From Natrinema pellirubrum DSM 15624 (GTDB lineage Archaea; Halobacteriota; Halobacteria; Halobacteriales; Natrialbaceae), in the NCBI RefSeq assembly GCF_000230735.2, contig NC_019967.1:223801-287800 (forward strand): DNA of 64,000 bases. Reading direction: 5' to 3'. Position 1 is the first letter of the stretch. Every line of letters begins with the position of its first letter. Of this stretch, positions 7,360-15,743 are shown in pieces. The position numbers and the translations under genes were made by a program. The notes under the pieces are model-generated. The model did no database searches. It saw only the letters and a program-made list of their open reading frames with translations, and was not told the origin of the DNA.

Positions 7360-8772
7360 ATGCGAGTCGAATTCGACGACGGGACGCTCCTACTCCGTGA
7401 TGCCCCCGACGATATCCCCTATGCGGAGTGGGACGACCGCGTCGACGAGTACCGAACGCAAGCATATCGATATCGATCCCTCCTCGAATGGGTAGGCGCC
7501 TGGTCGGACGGAAACGAGCAGGCAACGCTTCAGGACGGCTTCGCTCACGCTCTCGAAGACACCGCGCGGGCCTATCCTGCCCTCGATCTCACGCCACCGC
7601 TCCACATCGAGCCACGTGACTACCAGCAGGCCGCTCTCGACGCCTGGATCGACCATGGCCGCCAGGGGAGTGTTGTTCTCCCGACTGGCAGCGGGAAGAC
7701 GTTTCTTGGGCTGCAAGCAATTGCTGACGCCGGCGTGAGTGCGCTCGTCGTGACACCAACGATTGACCTGATGAATCAGTGGCACGCCACACTCACCAAC
7801 GCCTTTGGCGATCACCTCACAGAACCGATCGGCGTTCTCGGCGGCGGCAGCCACGAGGTCACCGCAATCACCGTCACTACCTACGATAGTGCCTACCGCT
7901 ACATCAACGAATACGGCGACCAGTTCGGCTTACTCGTCGTCGACGAGGAACATCACCTGCCGGCGCCGACCTACCGGCAGATCCCCGAAATGACGATCGC
8001 ACCGTATCGGCTGGGACTGACCGCTACCTACGAACGGCCTGACGGCAAGCATGAACTCCTCGAGGATCTCATCGGTCCGGTTGTCTATGAAGAGGCTGTC
8101 GACGAACTCGCTGGCGAGTACCTCAGCGAGTACGAAACCATCCACATGTCTGTCGAGCTCACGGCCGAGGAACGGGAGACATACGACGAGGAGTACCAGC
8201 ACTATCGCGACTACGTCGATAGCCACGAGTTCGACCTCTGGAAAGAGGAGGGTTATCAGGAGTTCCTCAAACGGACGTCCTACGATCCAAAGGGGCGGCG
8301 GGCACTCATCGCCAAGCAGCGCGCCGAGCGTATCGCCCGAACGGCAGAGAAAAAACTCGAGACACTCGACAACCTGCTCAAACGTCACCACGATGACCGC
8401 GCGATTATCTTCACTGCGAACAACGACTTCGCCTACGAAATCTCTCAGGAATTTATCGTCCCCTGCATTACCCATCAAACGAAGACGGACGAGCGCACCG
8501 AGATTCTCGAGCGGTTTCGGACTGGCGAGTACTCGATGCTGGCAACGTCACGGGTGCTTGATGAGGGGATTGACGTTCCCGCTGCGAACGTGGGGATTAT
8601 CCTGTCGGGAAGTGCTTCGAAACGGCAGTATGCCCAGCGGCTTGGACGCATCCTCCGGCCGACAGATGACCGCCAGCCAGCACGCCTCTACGAAATCATC
8701 ACGGCAGACACGATGGAAACGTACGTATCCCAACAGCGCCGACAGGGGGTGACGACGAATGCTGACGGCTGA
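7360..8772 (+). CDS. XPB/Rad25-type superfamily 2 DNA helicase
   Basis: 470 aa. A short N-terminal domain is followed by PRDYQQAALDAWI, Walker A VVLPTGSGKTFLGLQA (about 104-119), motif II VVDEEHH (DEEH, about 188-194), motif III LGLTATYERPDG and, in the second RecA domain, DEGIDVP and QYAQRLGRILRP (motif VI). This order and the RED-like region identify archaeal XPB helicases, which act in DNA repair and unwinding. The next gene overlaps by 14 bases and encodes Bax1, the known XPB partner, so the two form an operon. Confidence 0.9.
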   Translation: MRVEFDDGTLLLRDAPDDIPYAEWDDRVDEYRTQAYRYRSLLEWVGAWSDGNEQATLQDGFAHALEDTARAYPALDLTPPLHIEPRDYQQAALDAWIDHGRQGSVVLPTGSGKTFLGLQAIADAGVSALVVTPTIDLMNQWHATLTNAFGDHLTEPIGVLGGGSHEVTAITVTTYDSAYRYINEYGDQFGLLVVDEEHHLPAPTYRQIPEMTIAPYRLGLTATYERPDGKHELLEDLIGPVVYEEAVDELAGEYLSEYETIHMSVELTAEERETYDEEYQHYRDYVDSHEFDLWKEEGYQEFLKRTSYDPKGRRALIAKQRAERIARTAEKKLETLDNLLKRHHDDRAIIFTANNDFAYEISQEFIVPCITHQTKTDERTEILERFRTGEYSMLATSRVLDEGIDVPAANVGIILSGSASKRQYAQRLGRILRPTDDRQPARLYEIITADTMETYVSQQRRQGVTTNADG

Positions 8773-10090
8773 CCTGGCTCGCTCTCGTACCACCGGCGAT
8801 GCAATCAAGCCGCTGTTTATCGATCCAACGGATGAGAACTACCGAGAGACGGCACGCGAACTCATTGCGCTGTTCGATGCCCATCTCGGTGAGCCGAAAG
8901 GCGATCTCGAGGATGCGATTGACGAACTCACCGTGGCGGATACCGACTACAAGATCGTCCAGGGACTGGCGAAACTGCTTCTGGACGAGTGTGAGTTCGA
9001 AGTCAGATCTCCAGTCGAGCCTCGTGAGATCCGCCAGCGCCTGTTCGAGAAAGCTAACGAACGGTATCCGGTTGTTCGCCAGCCTACGCTCGGTGACGAC
9101 ACACAGAAGATAGAGGTGTATAGTGCAGTTGCTGATGAGTTGGGTATCTCACTCGAAGCATGCTACCGCGGGATGTATGCTGACCTCGAGGAGAACAAAC
9201 GACTTGTCCAGATCGGCACGCGGACCGCTGACCAGTATGCCGGTGCTGGCGAGCAATCGACCACAACGACGACACTGACTGGCAGTAGTGACGGCGAGTA
9301 CGAACACACTGATCTGACGGTCGACTGGCTGGTCACTCGCTACAATCTTGCGCTCGCCCAGGCGGTCCTCTACGACGCAACCGAGATGCGAATCCGTGTC
9401 TGGGATCATTTCGGGACGGTATTCAGCTATGTCAAACTCTTCGGACTGATGCATCGGATCTATCCGATCGATTCTGATGGCAAGCGTGTCGAACGAACCG
9501 ACCATGCCGATGGCTACGAGGCCATACTTGACGGTCCAGCGTCGTTGTTCTCTCAATCACAAAAGTATGGCATCCGGTTGGCGAATTTTCTGCCAGCATT
9601 GCCCCTCTGTGACCGCTGGGAGATGACTGCTACAGTACTGATCGATGAGACAGCGGGTGAGACACGGCAACTCAGACTGTACGACACTGACGGACTCGAT
9701 TCACACTATAGTACCGGCAGGCAGTTCGATAGCGATCTTGAGCAGACACTCGCCCAGAAATGGGAGCGAGCGACCACGGACTGGGAGTTACTACGCGAAA
9801 ACGATGTATTTGACCTCGGTGATGAGGTGATGATCCCCGATTTCGCGATCGAGCATCCGGATGGCCGGCGAGCGATTCTCGAGATCATCGGATTCTGGAC
9901 ACCCGAGTATCTCGAGTCGAAGCTGAAGAAAATACGCCAAGCAGATGCTGAGAATCTCCTTGTCGCAGTCTCCGAACAGTTAGACTGCTCGAATGATGAC
10001 TTCGGTGAAACGAGCGAGCGGGTGCTCTGGTTCAAGACCGGAATTCATGTCTACGACCTGGTTGAACTGGCAGAAGAGTATTCGATTTGA
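8759..10090 (+). CDS. Bax1-like nuclease partner of XPB (DUF790)
   Basis: 443 aa. It begins MLTADLARSRTTGDAIKPLF, typical of the DUF790 family, and has a C-terminal nuclease-like region with IPDFAIEHPDG, ILEIIGFWTPEYLESKLKKI and NLLVAVSEQL. The D-x13-E-x15-K arrangement matches a PD-(D/E)XK fold. In Archaea, Bax1 binds XPB and makes a structure-specific incision beside the unwound strand. Overlap with the XPB gene supports coupled translation. Confidence 0.88.
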   Translation: MLTADLARSRTTGDAIKPLFIDPTDENYRETARELIALFDAHLGEPKGDLEDAIDELTVADTDYKIVQGLAKLLLDECEFEVRSPVEPREIRQRLFEKANERYPVVRQPTLGDDTQKIEVYSAVADELGISLEACYRGMYADLEENKRLVQIGTRTADQYAGAGEQSTTTTTLTGSSDGEYEHTDLTVDWLVTRYNLALAQAVLYDATEMRIRVWDHFGTVFSYVKLFGLMHRIYPIDSDGKRVERTDHADGYEAILDGPASLFSQSQKYGIRLANFLPALPLCDRWEMTATVLIDETAGETRQLRLYDTDGLDSHYSTGRQFDSDLEQTLAQKWERATTDWELLRENDVFDLGDEVMIPDFAIEHPDGRRAILEIIGFWTPEYLESKLKKIRQADAENLLVAVSEQLDCSNDDFGETSERVLWFKTGIHVYDLVELAEEYSI

Positions 10091-10331
10091 GAACGGAACT
10101 CTCAGTATGTTTTCGACTGGCAGATGATTCGTGTCATGTGCAGTCGCGTCCGCGTAACTGAGAATCGGGAAGAGATTGATAATGAGGACATCGGATATAT
10201 TACCTGTCGCGTGATCCACTGCGCGCGACACTGCCCGGATTCAATCATCGCCCACCCTCAGTCCCGTCCGGTGTTGATCGCTGTCCCCGGTCCGCCGGAC
10301 ATACCGCTTTTCGAGACTCGAGACACACCGT
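10091..10331. other. Intergenic region upstream of the orc fragment
   Basis: No convincing gene. It contains a GC-rich inverted sequence (GTCGCG-N13-CGCGAC-like, near 10206-10232) and ends in two 18-bp tandem repeats. Confidence 0.4.
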
Positions 10332-10357
10332 GTGCAGAGGACACACCGTGTGCAGAG
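10322..10357. repeat. 18-bp tandem duplication
   Basis: GACACACCGTGTGCAGAG occurs twice without a gap. It contains the palindrome ACACCGTGT-like core. It lies just before the headless orc fragment, so it may mark a rearrangement joint. Confidence 0.7.
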
Positions 10358-10373
10358 TGACCGACGGGACGCG

Positions 10374-10898
10374 TTCCACGATGGCGTTCTCTCGGACGAT
10401 GTAATTCCGCTGACGGCGGCACTAGCCGCCCAAGAACACGGTGATGCCAGAAAGGCCATCGAGATTCTTCGTCACGCCGGCGAGCTTGCCGAGCGAGAAA
10501 ACGTCGAGACGGTCGTCGAGGAGCACGTTCGCGATGCCCAGGAGTGGGCTGAAATTGATCGGTTCGAGGAGCTGCTACGCGGATCGACAACCCAGGTCAA
10601 GTTCATCCTCTACTCTCTCGCGCTGCTCACCGATGAGAATCCGAACGAGGATGGATTCTCTACCAACCGGATTTACGAACGGTATCAAGCGACGACAGAG
10701 AAAGCTGATGCGAAGACTCTCAGCGAACACCGCGTGTATGAGCTGTTGAAAGAGCAGGCGTTCCTCGGTGTCGTTGAATCAACTCGGACCGGGGGTGGCT
10801 GGGGTGAAGGCAGTTATCTTGAGCATCGGCTGGTTCAGGATACCGGCATCGTGCTGAAATCTGTCCTCCGGGACAGCCGGTTGGAAGACTTGGCCTAG
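10374..10898 (+). pseudogene. Orc1/Cdc6 C-terminal fragment lacking the ATPase domain
   Basis: Residues from FHDGVLSDDVIPLTAALAAQ and DARKAIEILRHAGELAE correspond to the lid region of the full-length initiator at 2157-3422, followed by a complete winged-helix part (KFILYSLALLTDENP to the stop). The whole P-loop and Walker B part is absent; the sequence before it (10332-10373) is unrelated. It could make a small DNA-binding protein, but the missing start domain and the tandem repeat upstream point to a truncated copy. Confidence 0.75.
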
Positions 10899-10989
10899 TT
10901 CCCGTTTCGGTCGCTGACCACACCCCTGATCACGAGTGTATCTCTCGATACGTCGGAAACGTGGGGCGGGTGTCCTCCCTCATCGAGTT

Positions 10990-11313
10990 TTACTCGTCCG
11001 GGTTGACCGGGCCCTTGTACTGAGAACGAATCTTCTCTCCCTCCCGCCACTGCCAGTAGTAGTAGCGATTATCGTTGATCTCCTTGATTGTGATCGTTGC
11101 TTTGGCCGGGACGTCATCCGGAAGATCGTCCGGTCGTTCTTCGACCTCTTCTTGATCTGCTGACTCCTCGAGACGGGCCTCTCGTTCCTTGTGCTCGGCG
11201 AGCGCTTCAGCGTACGTAGCAACGTCTCGGAGCTGCTCCGGGTCCGACTCGTTGAGCGTGTTGACGATCTCCTTCGGGAGGTTCGCCGGTGGGGTCGGGG
11301 GTTCGTAGGACAT
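10990..11313 (-). CDS. DUF6788-like small protein
   Basis: 107 aa. N-terminal PPANLPKEIVNTLNESDPEQ, then a charged coiled-coil-like stretch rich in Glu and Arg, then ITIKEINDNRYYYWQWREGE and SQYKGPV. The C-terminal pattern is that of DUF6788, also seen at 63439-63777, which has the Cys motif KKVSCGKDNCKC; this copy lacks those cysteines. Function unknown. A split palindrome sits 15 bp upstream of the ATG, at 11328-11368. Confidence 0.65.
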   Translation of the reverse strand: MSYEPPTPPANLPKEIVNTLNESDPEQLRDVATYAEALAEHKEREARLEESADQEEVEERPDDLPDDVPAKATITIKEINDNRYYYWQWREGEKIRSQYKGPVNPDE

Positions 11314-11327
11314 CGGCTACTCTCGTG

Positions 11328-11368
11328 TTAACCAACACGGCCCACGAATCCATAGTTTTGTTGGTTAA
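11328..11368. promoter_or_regulatory. Split palindrome upstream of DUF6788 gene
   Basis: TTAACCAACA (11328-11337) and TGTTGGTTAA (11359-11368), perfect 10-bp arms separated by 21 bp. Near-identical arrangements occur at 63781-63824 and 49613-49655. Candidate operator of an autoregulated gene, or a recombination site. Confidence 0.7.
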
Positions 11369-11400
11369 AACGATGTAGACGGTTCTCGTGATTCCTGGCT

Positions 11401-11448
11401 GTAACACTACTCGAAACTTCTTTATATACAAGTTTCGTACTATGTTAC
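11401..11448. promoter_or_regulatory. Promoter with TATA box inside a large palindrome
   Basis: The TATA-like TTTATATACA (11421-11430) sits between CGAAACTT and AAGTTTCG. The symmetry extends imperfectly outward to GTAACA (11401) and TGTTAC (ending 11448); 14 of 19 positions per arm match. The GTG start at 11452 is 22-30 bases after the TATA box, so translation is probably leaderless. A bound dimer would hide the TATA box, which suggests autorepression by the HTH protein encoded next. Confidence 0.7.
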
Positions 11449-11451
11449 ACC

Positions 11452-12378
11452 GTGCTCCGCCGCATCGAACTCGAGGTCCTCGCCACGGTCGACCGCGGCG
11501 ACACGATCTCCGAACTCGCGACGAAGCTCGACCACAGCGAGAGCTACCTCTCTCGTGCCGTCGGCGATCTCGTCGAGAAGGGGCTCGTCTACACGGAACG
11601 CGACGGCCGCCGAAAACGAGTCGTCCCGTCGGATGCTCGCGCCGTCGAACTCTATCGGGACCTCGTCCGCCAGCACTCCCACATCGACTTCCCCGAACTG
11701 CTGACCGGGAAGACACTCGAGGTGCTGTACTACCTCGACCAGCCGCGAACTGTCTCCGAGATCGCCGACCGAAGCGACAACTACCGCAACACGGTCAACC
11801 GCGTGCTCAAGCGGTTTCGCGACCGTGGTCTCGTCGGGACGGACGACGGCCGCTATGACTTCAACGCCGATTTCGACCGCCTCCACGAGTTCGCCCGTGA
11901 ACTCGCACACCATCTGCATCGTCAACGCCTCGAAGTCGTCGCCCCGAAGGGCACGATTCTCTGGGAGGACTACGACGAATTCCTCGCCCAGGTCGAGGCG
12001 GAGATCGACACGGAAGCGTTCCACGAAACCGGCCTCGCTCGGTTCGCGGCCTTCGACCTCCAGTTCCTACTCACCGGCCACCGCTACTACTTCTACTCCG
12101 AGGACCTCGACGCAGTCTCGCCGGCGCAGCTCTGCTGTCATACCCTCTTGATTGACGACGGCAGCCGCCACCGCTCGTACTGTCTCCTCCTGCTCAGCCA
12201 CGTCGATGTCGACGAGGATGACCTCCGAGAGCAGGCGGCGAAGTATGACCTTGAAGACGAAATCGACGCCTTGCTCCGTTACCTCGAGACGCACGGCGAG
12301 GTCGACGACGACCGGCTCCCGGAGTGGGACGAGTTCCAAGAGCTGGCGGCTGACTACGAGGTGCCACTACCACAATGA
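11452..12378 (+). CDS. Two-domain winged-helix regulator, antitoxin-like
   Basis: 308 aa from a GTG. A first winged helix (ISELATKLDHSESYLSRAVG, residues 18-37, then the wing ERDGRRKRVVPS) and a second one (RTVSEIADRSDNYRNTVNRV, about 99-118) are followed by an alpha-beta domain with the acidic C-terminus of haloarchaeal proteins. It overlaps the next gene by 4 bases (ATGA). The pairing of an HTH gene with a minimal nucleotidyltransferase gene resembles MNT-type and related toxin-antitoxin systems, with the regulator binding its own promoter palindrome. The pairing is seen; the toxin-antitoxin role is inferred. Confidence 0.7.
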   Translation: MLRRIELEVLATVDRGDTISELATKLDHSESYLSRAVGDLVEKGLVYTERDGRRKRVVPSDARAVELYRDLVRQHSHIDFPELLTGKTLEVLYYLDQPRTVSEIADRSDNYRNTVNRVLKRFRDRGLVGTDDGRYDFNADFDRLHEFARELAHHLHRQRLEVVAPKGTILWEDYDEFLAQVEAEIDTEAFHETGLARFAAFDLQFLLTGHRYYFYSEDLDAVSPAQLCCHTLLIDDGSRHRSYCLLLLSHVDVDEDDLREQAAKYDLEDEIDALLRYLETHGEVDDDRLPEWDEFQELAADYEVPLPQ

Positions 12379-13178
12379 GACCAACATTCGGACGCGAGTA
12401 CATCGAGAACGAATTCCAGCGAATCGGGGACGGGCTATCTGAACCGCTCACGGTCTACCTGATCGGTGGTGGCGCGATGTCGCTGCGCGACCTCAAGGGG
12501 GCGACGAAAGATATCGACCTGGTCGTTCCAGATGGCGACGCGTACGGCCAGCTGTGGGCCGTCCTGATGGACCTTGGGTATGCAGAGGTTCAATCGCTGG
12601 ATCCAGATTACCGGGCGCTGGGGGCGACGAGCTGCGTCGAGAACGACGATGGGTGTCGCCTCGATATCTTCAACCAGCAGGTCGCGAACAAGCTCGTGCT
12701 CACCGACGGTATGCAAGAGCGCAGCGAGCCGTTCCTCAACCTGGATCGACTGACGGTCCGGCTGGTCAGTAACGAGGATATCTTCCTGTTCAAGGCGATC
12801 GCAGGCCGCGACGACGACATCGAGGACATGAATATGATCGTACAGGTCGGCCTCGACTATGACGTCGTCCGTGAAGAACTCGAAGCCCAGATCGAACGCC
12901 TGGGTGACGATCAGTTCGCCACGTTCGCGAACGAGGCCCTGGTCGAACTCGAGGAGCGGTACGGGGTGACCACGCCGATTGAGGCCCGCATCCAGGAGCT
13001 CACGAATAGGTACTACCGGGGGCTCGAAGTCCTCCAGGTGCTCGACGAGTCGATGACTGTAGACGAACTGGCCGCTGAACTGGAGCTGGATGCCAACGAG
13101 GTTCACGACCGGATCGCGTATCTCTCGACGTTCGACCGGGTCCAACGAGATGGCGACACAGTCCGTCCCGTGGAGTAG
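12375..13178 (+). CDS. Nucleotidyltransferase-fold protein (DUF6036-like), toxin candidate
   Basis: 267 aa. The motif VYLIGGGAMSLRDLKGATKD followed by IDLVVPD is the GG-x-A-...-DxD signature of the polymerase-beta-like nucleotidyltransferase fold. A third carboxylate may lie in CRLDIFNQQV. The C-terminal 60 residues form a small HTH-like part (TVDELAAELELDANEVHDRI). It starts inside the stop of the HTH gene. Members of this fold act as adenylyltransferase toxins or antitoxins on tRNA or protein. Which partner is toxic here cannot be read from sequence. Confidence 0.7.
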   Translation: MRPTFGREYIENEFQRIGDGLSEPLTVYLIGGGAMSLRDLKGATKDIDLVVPDGDAYGQLWAVLMDLGYAEVQSLDPDYRALGATSCVENDDGCRLDIFNQQVANKLVLTDGMQERSEPFLNLDRLTVRLVSNEDIFLFKAIAGRDDDIEDMNMIVQVGLDYDVVREELEAQIERLGDDQFATFANEALVELEERYGVTTPIEARIQELTNRYYRGLEVLQVLDESMTVDELAAELELDANEVHDRIAYLSTFDRVQRDGDTVRPVE

Positions 13179-13183
13179 TCCGC

Positions 13184-13605
13184 TCACGAGTACGGGGAGG
13201 GAAGGCGGCCGTCTGGTCGGGGAACGCGGCCACGCTTGATCTCGTGATCGACGCGACGCAGGTGCTTGCAGCCGCCTTCTGGTGAGCGCTACTGCCAGTC
13301 GGGACAGGTACACGATTCGTCGATGACGTCCACTTCGTACCTGTTGCCGGACGCGGACTGCACCTCGTAGCGGCCACCTTTCGAAAGGAGCGAGACATCC
13401 ATCGCTTCAGCGACGGCACGCTTCGTGCGGGGCTCGAGATCGTCTTGCGACTGTGCGTTCTCGTCGACGACCATCCGGTCGCGAACGTCGCCCGTTCCGC
13501 CACCGTCCGGAGGGCCACTGAGCCGCTCGTGGAGAACTTCCTCCACCGGATGGGCTTCCGGCCACAGGTAGTAGACCTCGCGGCGCTCGTGATGGTCCTA
13601 GGCAC
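13184..13605 (-). pseudogene. SWIM zinc-finger protein broken by an in-frame stop
   Basis: The frame reads ERREVYYLWPEAHPVEEVLH, a KRAVAEAMDV helix, YEVQSASGNRYEVDV and then CTCPDWQ, a TAG stop at 13289-13291, and RSPEGGCKHLRRVDHEI to a stop at 13184. The CxC and CxH halves of one SWIM finger lie on either side of the stop. The homologue at 14607-15203 has CTCPDFEQRQPDNGCKHLRR without a stop, so one base change (CAG to TAG or similar) explains it. The upstream part lies in another frame (13407-13987), which points to a second lesion. Confidence 0.7.
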
Positions 13606-13987
13606 GCGGCTGCGCTCCCGGTCCAGACTCTCCAGGCACCGAGCGCGGCCATCACGTCGACGATGTCACGGGGAACTGTCTGGTGGTCGTCCGGGAAGAA
13701 CACCCGGAAGCGGGTACACGCCTCCTGCGGCGGGACGGTCTCCCACCAGTCTTCGCTGGAGCCCCAGCTGTCGAACATCGCTTCATCGCTCCCGTAGCCG
13801 ACGGTCACGCCGTCGACCGGCGTCCAGTCTGCTGGGTGGTGGTCCGCCTCGCCTTCGAGCACCCGAAGAACGGCGTATCGGAGGTACTCGTGGGCTTGGT
13901 TGTCTGTCGTACGAGCGACCTGGTCGTGTTGCTCGGCAACGTGCTCGGCTTCCTCAAGGACCGTCGTGAGATAGGGTTCAGTCATCA
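13407..13987 (-). CDS. Hypothetical protein, probably frameshifted N-terminal part of the SWIM gene
   Basis: Starting at the ATG of 13985-13987 it reads TTVLEEAEHVAEQHDQVART, HEYLRYAVLRVLEGEADHHP, then SWGSSEDWWETVPPQEACTR and FRVFFPDDHQTVPRDIVDVM. After about residue 135 the sequence turns into a Pro, Arg and Gly-rich tail that looks non-coding, while the SWIM frame opens on the same strand from 13605. The likely original gene ran from 13987 to 13184 and has taken one frameshift near 13600 and one stop. No family was recognised for the N-terminal part. Confidence 0.5.
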
Positions 13988-14083
13988 TTCGACGGAGGTC
14001 AGAACGCGCCTCCGCCCCTCTGCGGGCGCTGAAAAACTTAAGATCAGACACGGCATCATGCACTTTGAAAGTTCAGTTTGGTA

Positions 14084-14284
14084 TCATCGTTCGAGTACCT
14101 CTGCATCGGGGTGTTTTCCAGCTGGACCGGCAACTGCTTTCGCACGCTCGAGTTCACGGATCTCTCTCTGAGCTTGTCGTTCAAGCAGTTCGTCCCGCCG
14201 ACACCGTTCACGAGCGACATCGTCGACACCGTCCTTGCCATCGATCGTGAAATGCTTGCCACGGTGATCGATTTGCTCGAGCAT
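14084..14284 (-). CDS. Small haloarchaeal hypothetical protein
   Basis: 66 aa, mostly one predicted charged helix: RRDELLERQAQREIRELERA. Its ATG overlaps the stop of the preceding 54-aa zinc-finger gene, so the two are coupled. A truncated relative is present at 5139-5329 beside the origin. Function unknown. Confidence 0.6.
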   Translation of the reverse strand: MLEQIDHRGKHFTIDGKDGVDDVARERCRRDELLERQAQREIRELERAKAVAGPAGKHPDAEVLER

Positions 14285-14448
14285 CAGTACTGATCCTCGG
14301 CTTCGTCCACTGCAGCATCTCGAGCGTCCGCTTGGAGGTGCTCGTAGCGGACCTCACAGCTGTCCGAACAGAACCGACCAGAATACCCTGTCCGATCGCG
14401 AGCAGGTTCCGAACACGTCGGCATTCGGCATTCGTCGCGGTCAGTCAT
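14284..14448 (-). CDS. 54-aa four-cysteine (zinc-ribbon-like) protein
   Basis: ATG at 14446-14448, stop at 14284-14286. It has C7-x4-C12 and, after YSGRF, C27-x3-C31, followed by EVRYEHLQADARDAAVDEAE. Such tiny Cys-rich proteins are common in haloarchaea and probably bind zinc; roles are mostly unknown. The stop shares a base with the ATG of the next gene (TGATG). Confidence 0.65.
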   Translation of the reverse strand: MTDRDECRMPTCSEPARDRTGYSGRFCSDSCEVRYEHLQADARDAAVDEAEDQY

Positions 14449-14606
14449 CTGGCGATCCCTCGATGTAGGATCCGAGTTGTTTCAGTGGCTGTCGGCGTGA
14501 TTGTTGTCTCTCTTTGTCTCATGGGTTGCTACGGTGGGCTCCTTTCGAGCCCCCGCACCCCTTTCGGGGGATACAAACCGTCTCGAGTGACGAGATCACT
14601 CGACAG
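14449..14606. terminator. Intergenic hairpin after the SWIM gene
   Basis: No gene seen. A perfect inverted repeat TCGAGTGA-CGAGA-TCACTCGA at 14582-14602 lies just after the SWIM stop (minus strand). A G/C-rich run CCCCGCACCCCTTTCGGGG is at 14554-14572. The first may act as a terminator. Confidence 0.4.
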
Positions 14607-15203
14607 TCAGCGGCTGAACGTCCCATCTGGCGCAGGGACAAGTCCCGTCCGGATCTCGAGGTCGACACGGCGAAGATGCTTACAGCCGTTGTCTGGCTGG
14701 CGCTGCTCGAAATCAGGACAGGTACACGTCGCTGCTTCGAGATCGACCTTGTAGGTGTTCCCGCTTTCACTCTCGACCTCGTAGATCGGGCCCACTGTCC
14801 CAAAGCGGACGTCCAACTTTTCGTTCAGTGCACGGCGCGTTCGTGGGTCGTCGATCGAGTAGCCACCTGCCTCGAGGGCAGTCGGTGGCTGAGGGTTGTC
14901 GCAGGAGGCGGTGAACTCGTCGCGATGGTTGCGCTCGTGGCCGCATTTTCGACAGCGCCAGTACCGGGTCCGATACTCGTAGCTGTCTGTAAGATCGATG
15001 TCGTAGGGCGATGGTGCTTTCCCGGGGAGCCACTCGTCGATTGCGACGAGTTCGTGTCCGTTTAGACGAGCGGTATCGCCAGGATAGCTCTGGGATCGGT
15101 CGTTCGAGAATTCGCCGTCAGTCGAACGTTCTCGATGCGTCTCGCTCTGAATCGGTCGGTCAGTACTTATCGATATCTCGAGGCGGACGGAGTCGCGCCT
15201 CAA
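14607..15203 (-). CDS. SWIM zinc-finger protein with second CxxC knuckle
   Basis: 198 aa. Residues near 83 have YWRCRKCGHERNHRDEFTAS, a CxxC zinc knuckle completed by a later Cys. The C-terminal part has YEVESESGNTYKVDLEAATC then CTCPDF and GCKHLRR, a complete SWIM finger (CxC...CxH). SWIM domains bind DNA or protein in many contexts, including transposase-derived proteins. No catalytic domain is visible. Start chosen at the first ATG; a later start is possible because the first 30 residues are poorly structured. Confidence 0.7.
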   Translation of the reverse strand: MRRDSVRLEISISTDRPIQSETHRERSTDGEFSNDRSQSYPGDTARLNGHELVAIDEWLPGKAPSPYDIDLTDSYEYRTRYWRCRKCGHERNHRDEFTASCDNPQPPTALEAGGYSIDDPRTRRALNEKLDVRFGTVGPIYEVESESGNTYKVDLEAATCTCPDFEQRQPDNGCKHLRRVDLEIRTGLVPAPDGTFSR

Positions 15204-15690
15204 GCCTTCTGGCGCACAAAAACCCTTGTAGAGCCAACAGCAGTGAAATACGTCGGGAAACTTCCTCGGATACCATCTTCCTGAGAGCGAAGAACGGTCG
15301 AACGGATGGGTCTATCTAGCTACACCACCGAACCACCGTCCAATTCCGCTATCTGACGATCAGTACTGAAGCTACATCGTATCGACCGTCTCCAATCGGT
15401 GTGATTACTATCAGGGGCATGTATAACGGAAACGAGATGGCAAACCGGGTTCCCTACCATCACGAAATAGATAAACAGTTCTCGGTAGATTTCGTCAGTC
15501 CCCTGCTTGAGGATGTGGGAGAGCGTGTCGTCGGATACGAAGGCCACAAATCGGTCAAGGTCGAGTCGTTCGAGTTGGATCGAACTGTCTACGTCGTCTA
15601 TCGGTGGTTTGCGTCACTTAGTGACGGCGCGTATCCACGGCCTAAAGGCCGTGGCATTGTGCCTGTTCAACCTGTAAGCGATTATCTCCC
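15204..15690. other. Gene-poor region with a possible remnant
   Basis: An open frame on the plus strand (15401-15700) contains VPYHHEIDKQFSVDFVSPLL and TVYVVYRWFASL but has no recognisable family, and runs into a perfect hairpin CCACGGCCT-AA-AGGCCGTGG at 15635-15654. That hairpin resembles the subterminal hairpins of the IS200/IS605 elements in this window, so this may be an element end fused to a gene remnant. Confidence 0.35.
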
Positions 15691-15691
15691 T

Positions 15692-15717
15692 ATGGGATGA
15701 GTCCCATATTTTATATT
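15692..15717 (+). promoter_or_regulatory. Operator-like palindrome and TATA box of tumEA
   Basis: ATGGGA-TGAG-TCCCAT (15692-15707) touches the TATA-like TTTTATATT (15709-15717). The TumE ATG at 15744 is 27-35 bases downstream, so the message is probably leaderless. The position fits autorepression by the downstream HTH antitoxin. Confidence 0.6.
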
Positions 15718-15743
15718 GATGGGGTTCATACCATAGTCCAGGG

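Noticed and set aside
12435..13313. 292-codon minus-strand frame opposite the nucleotidyltransferase gene
   Set aside because: Antisense shadow; the plus strand has the GG...DxD motif and overlaps the HTH gene properly.
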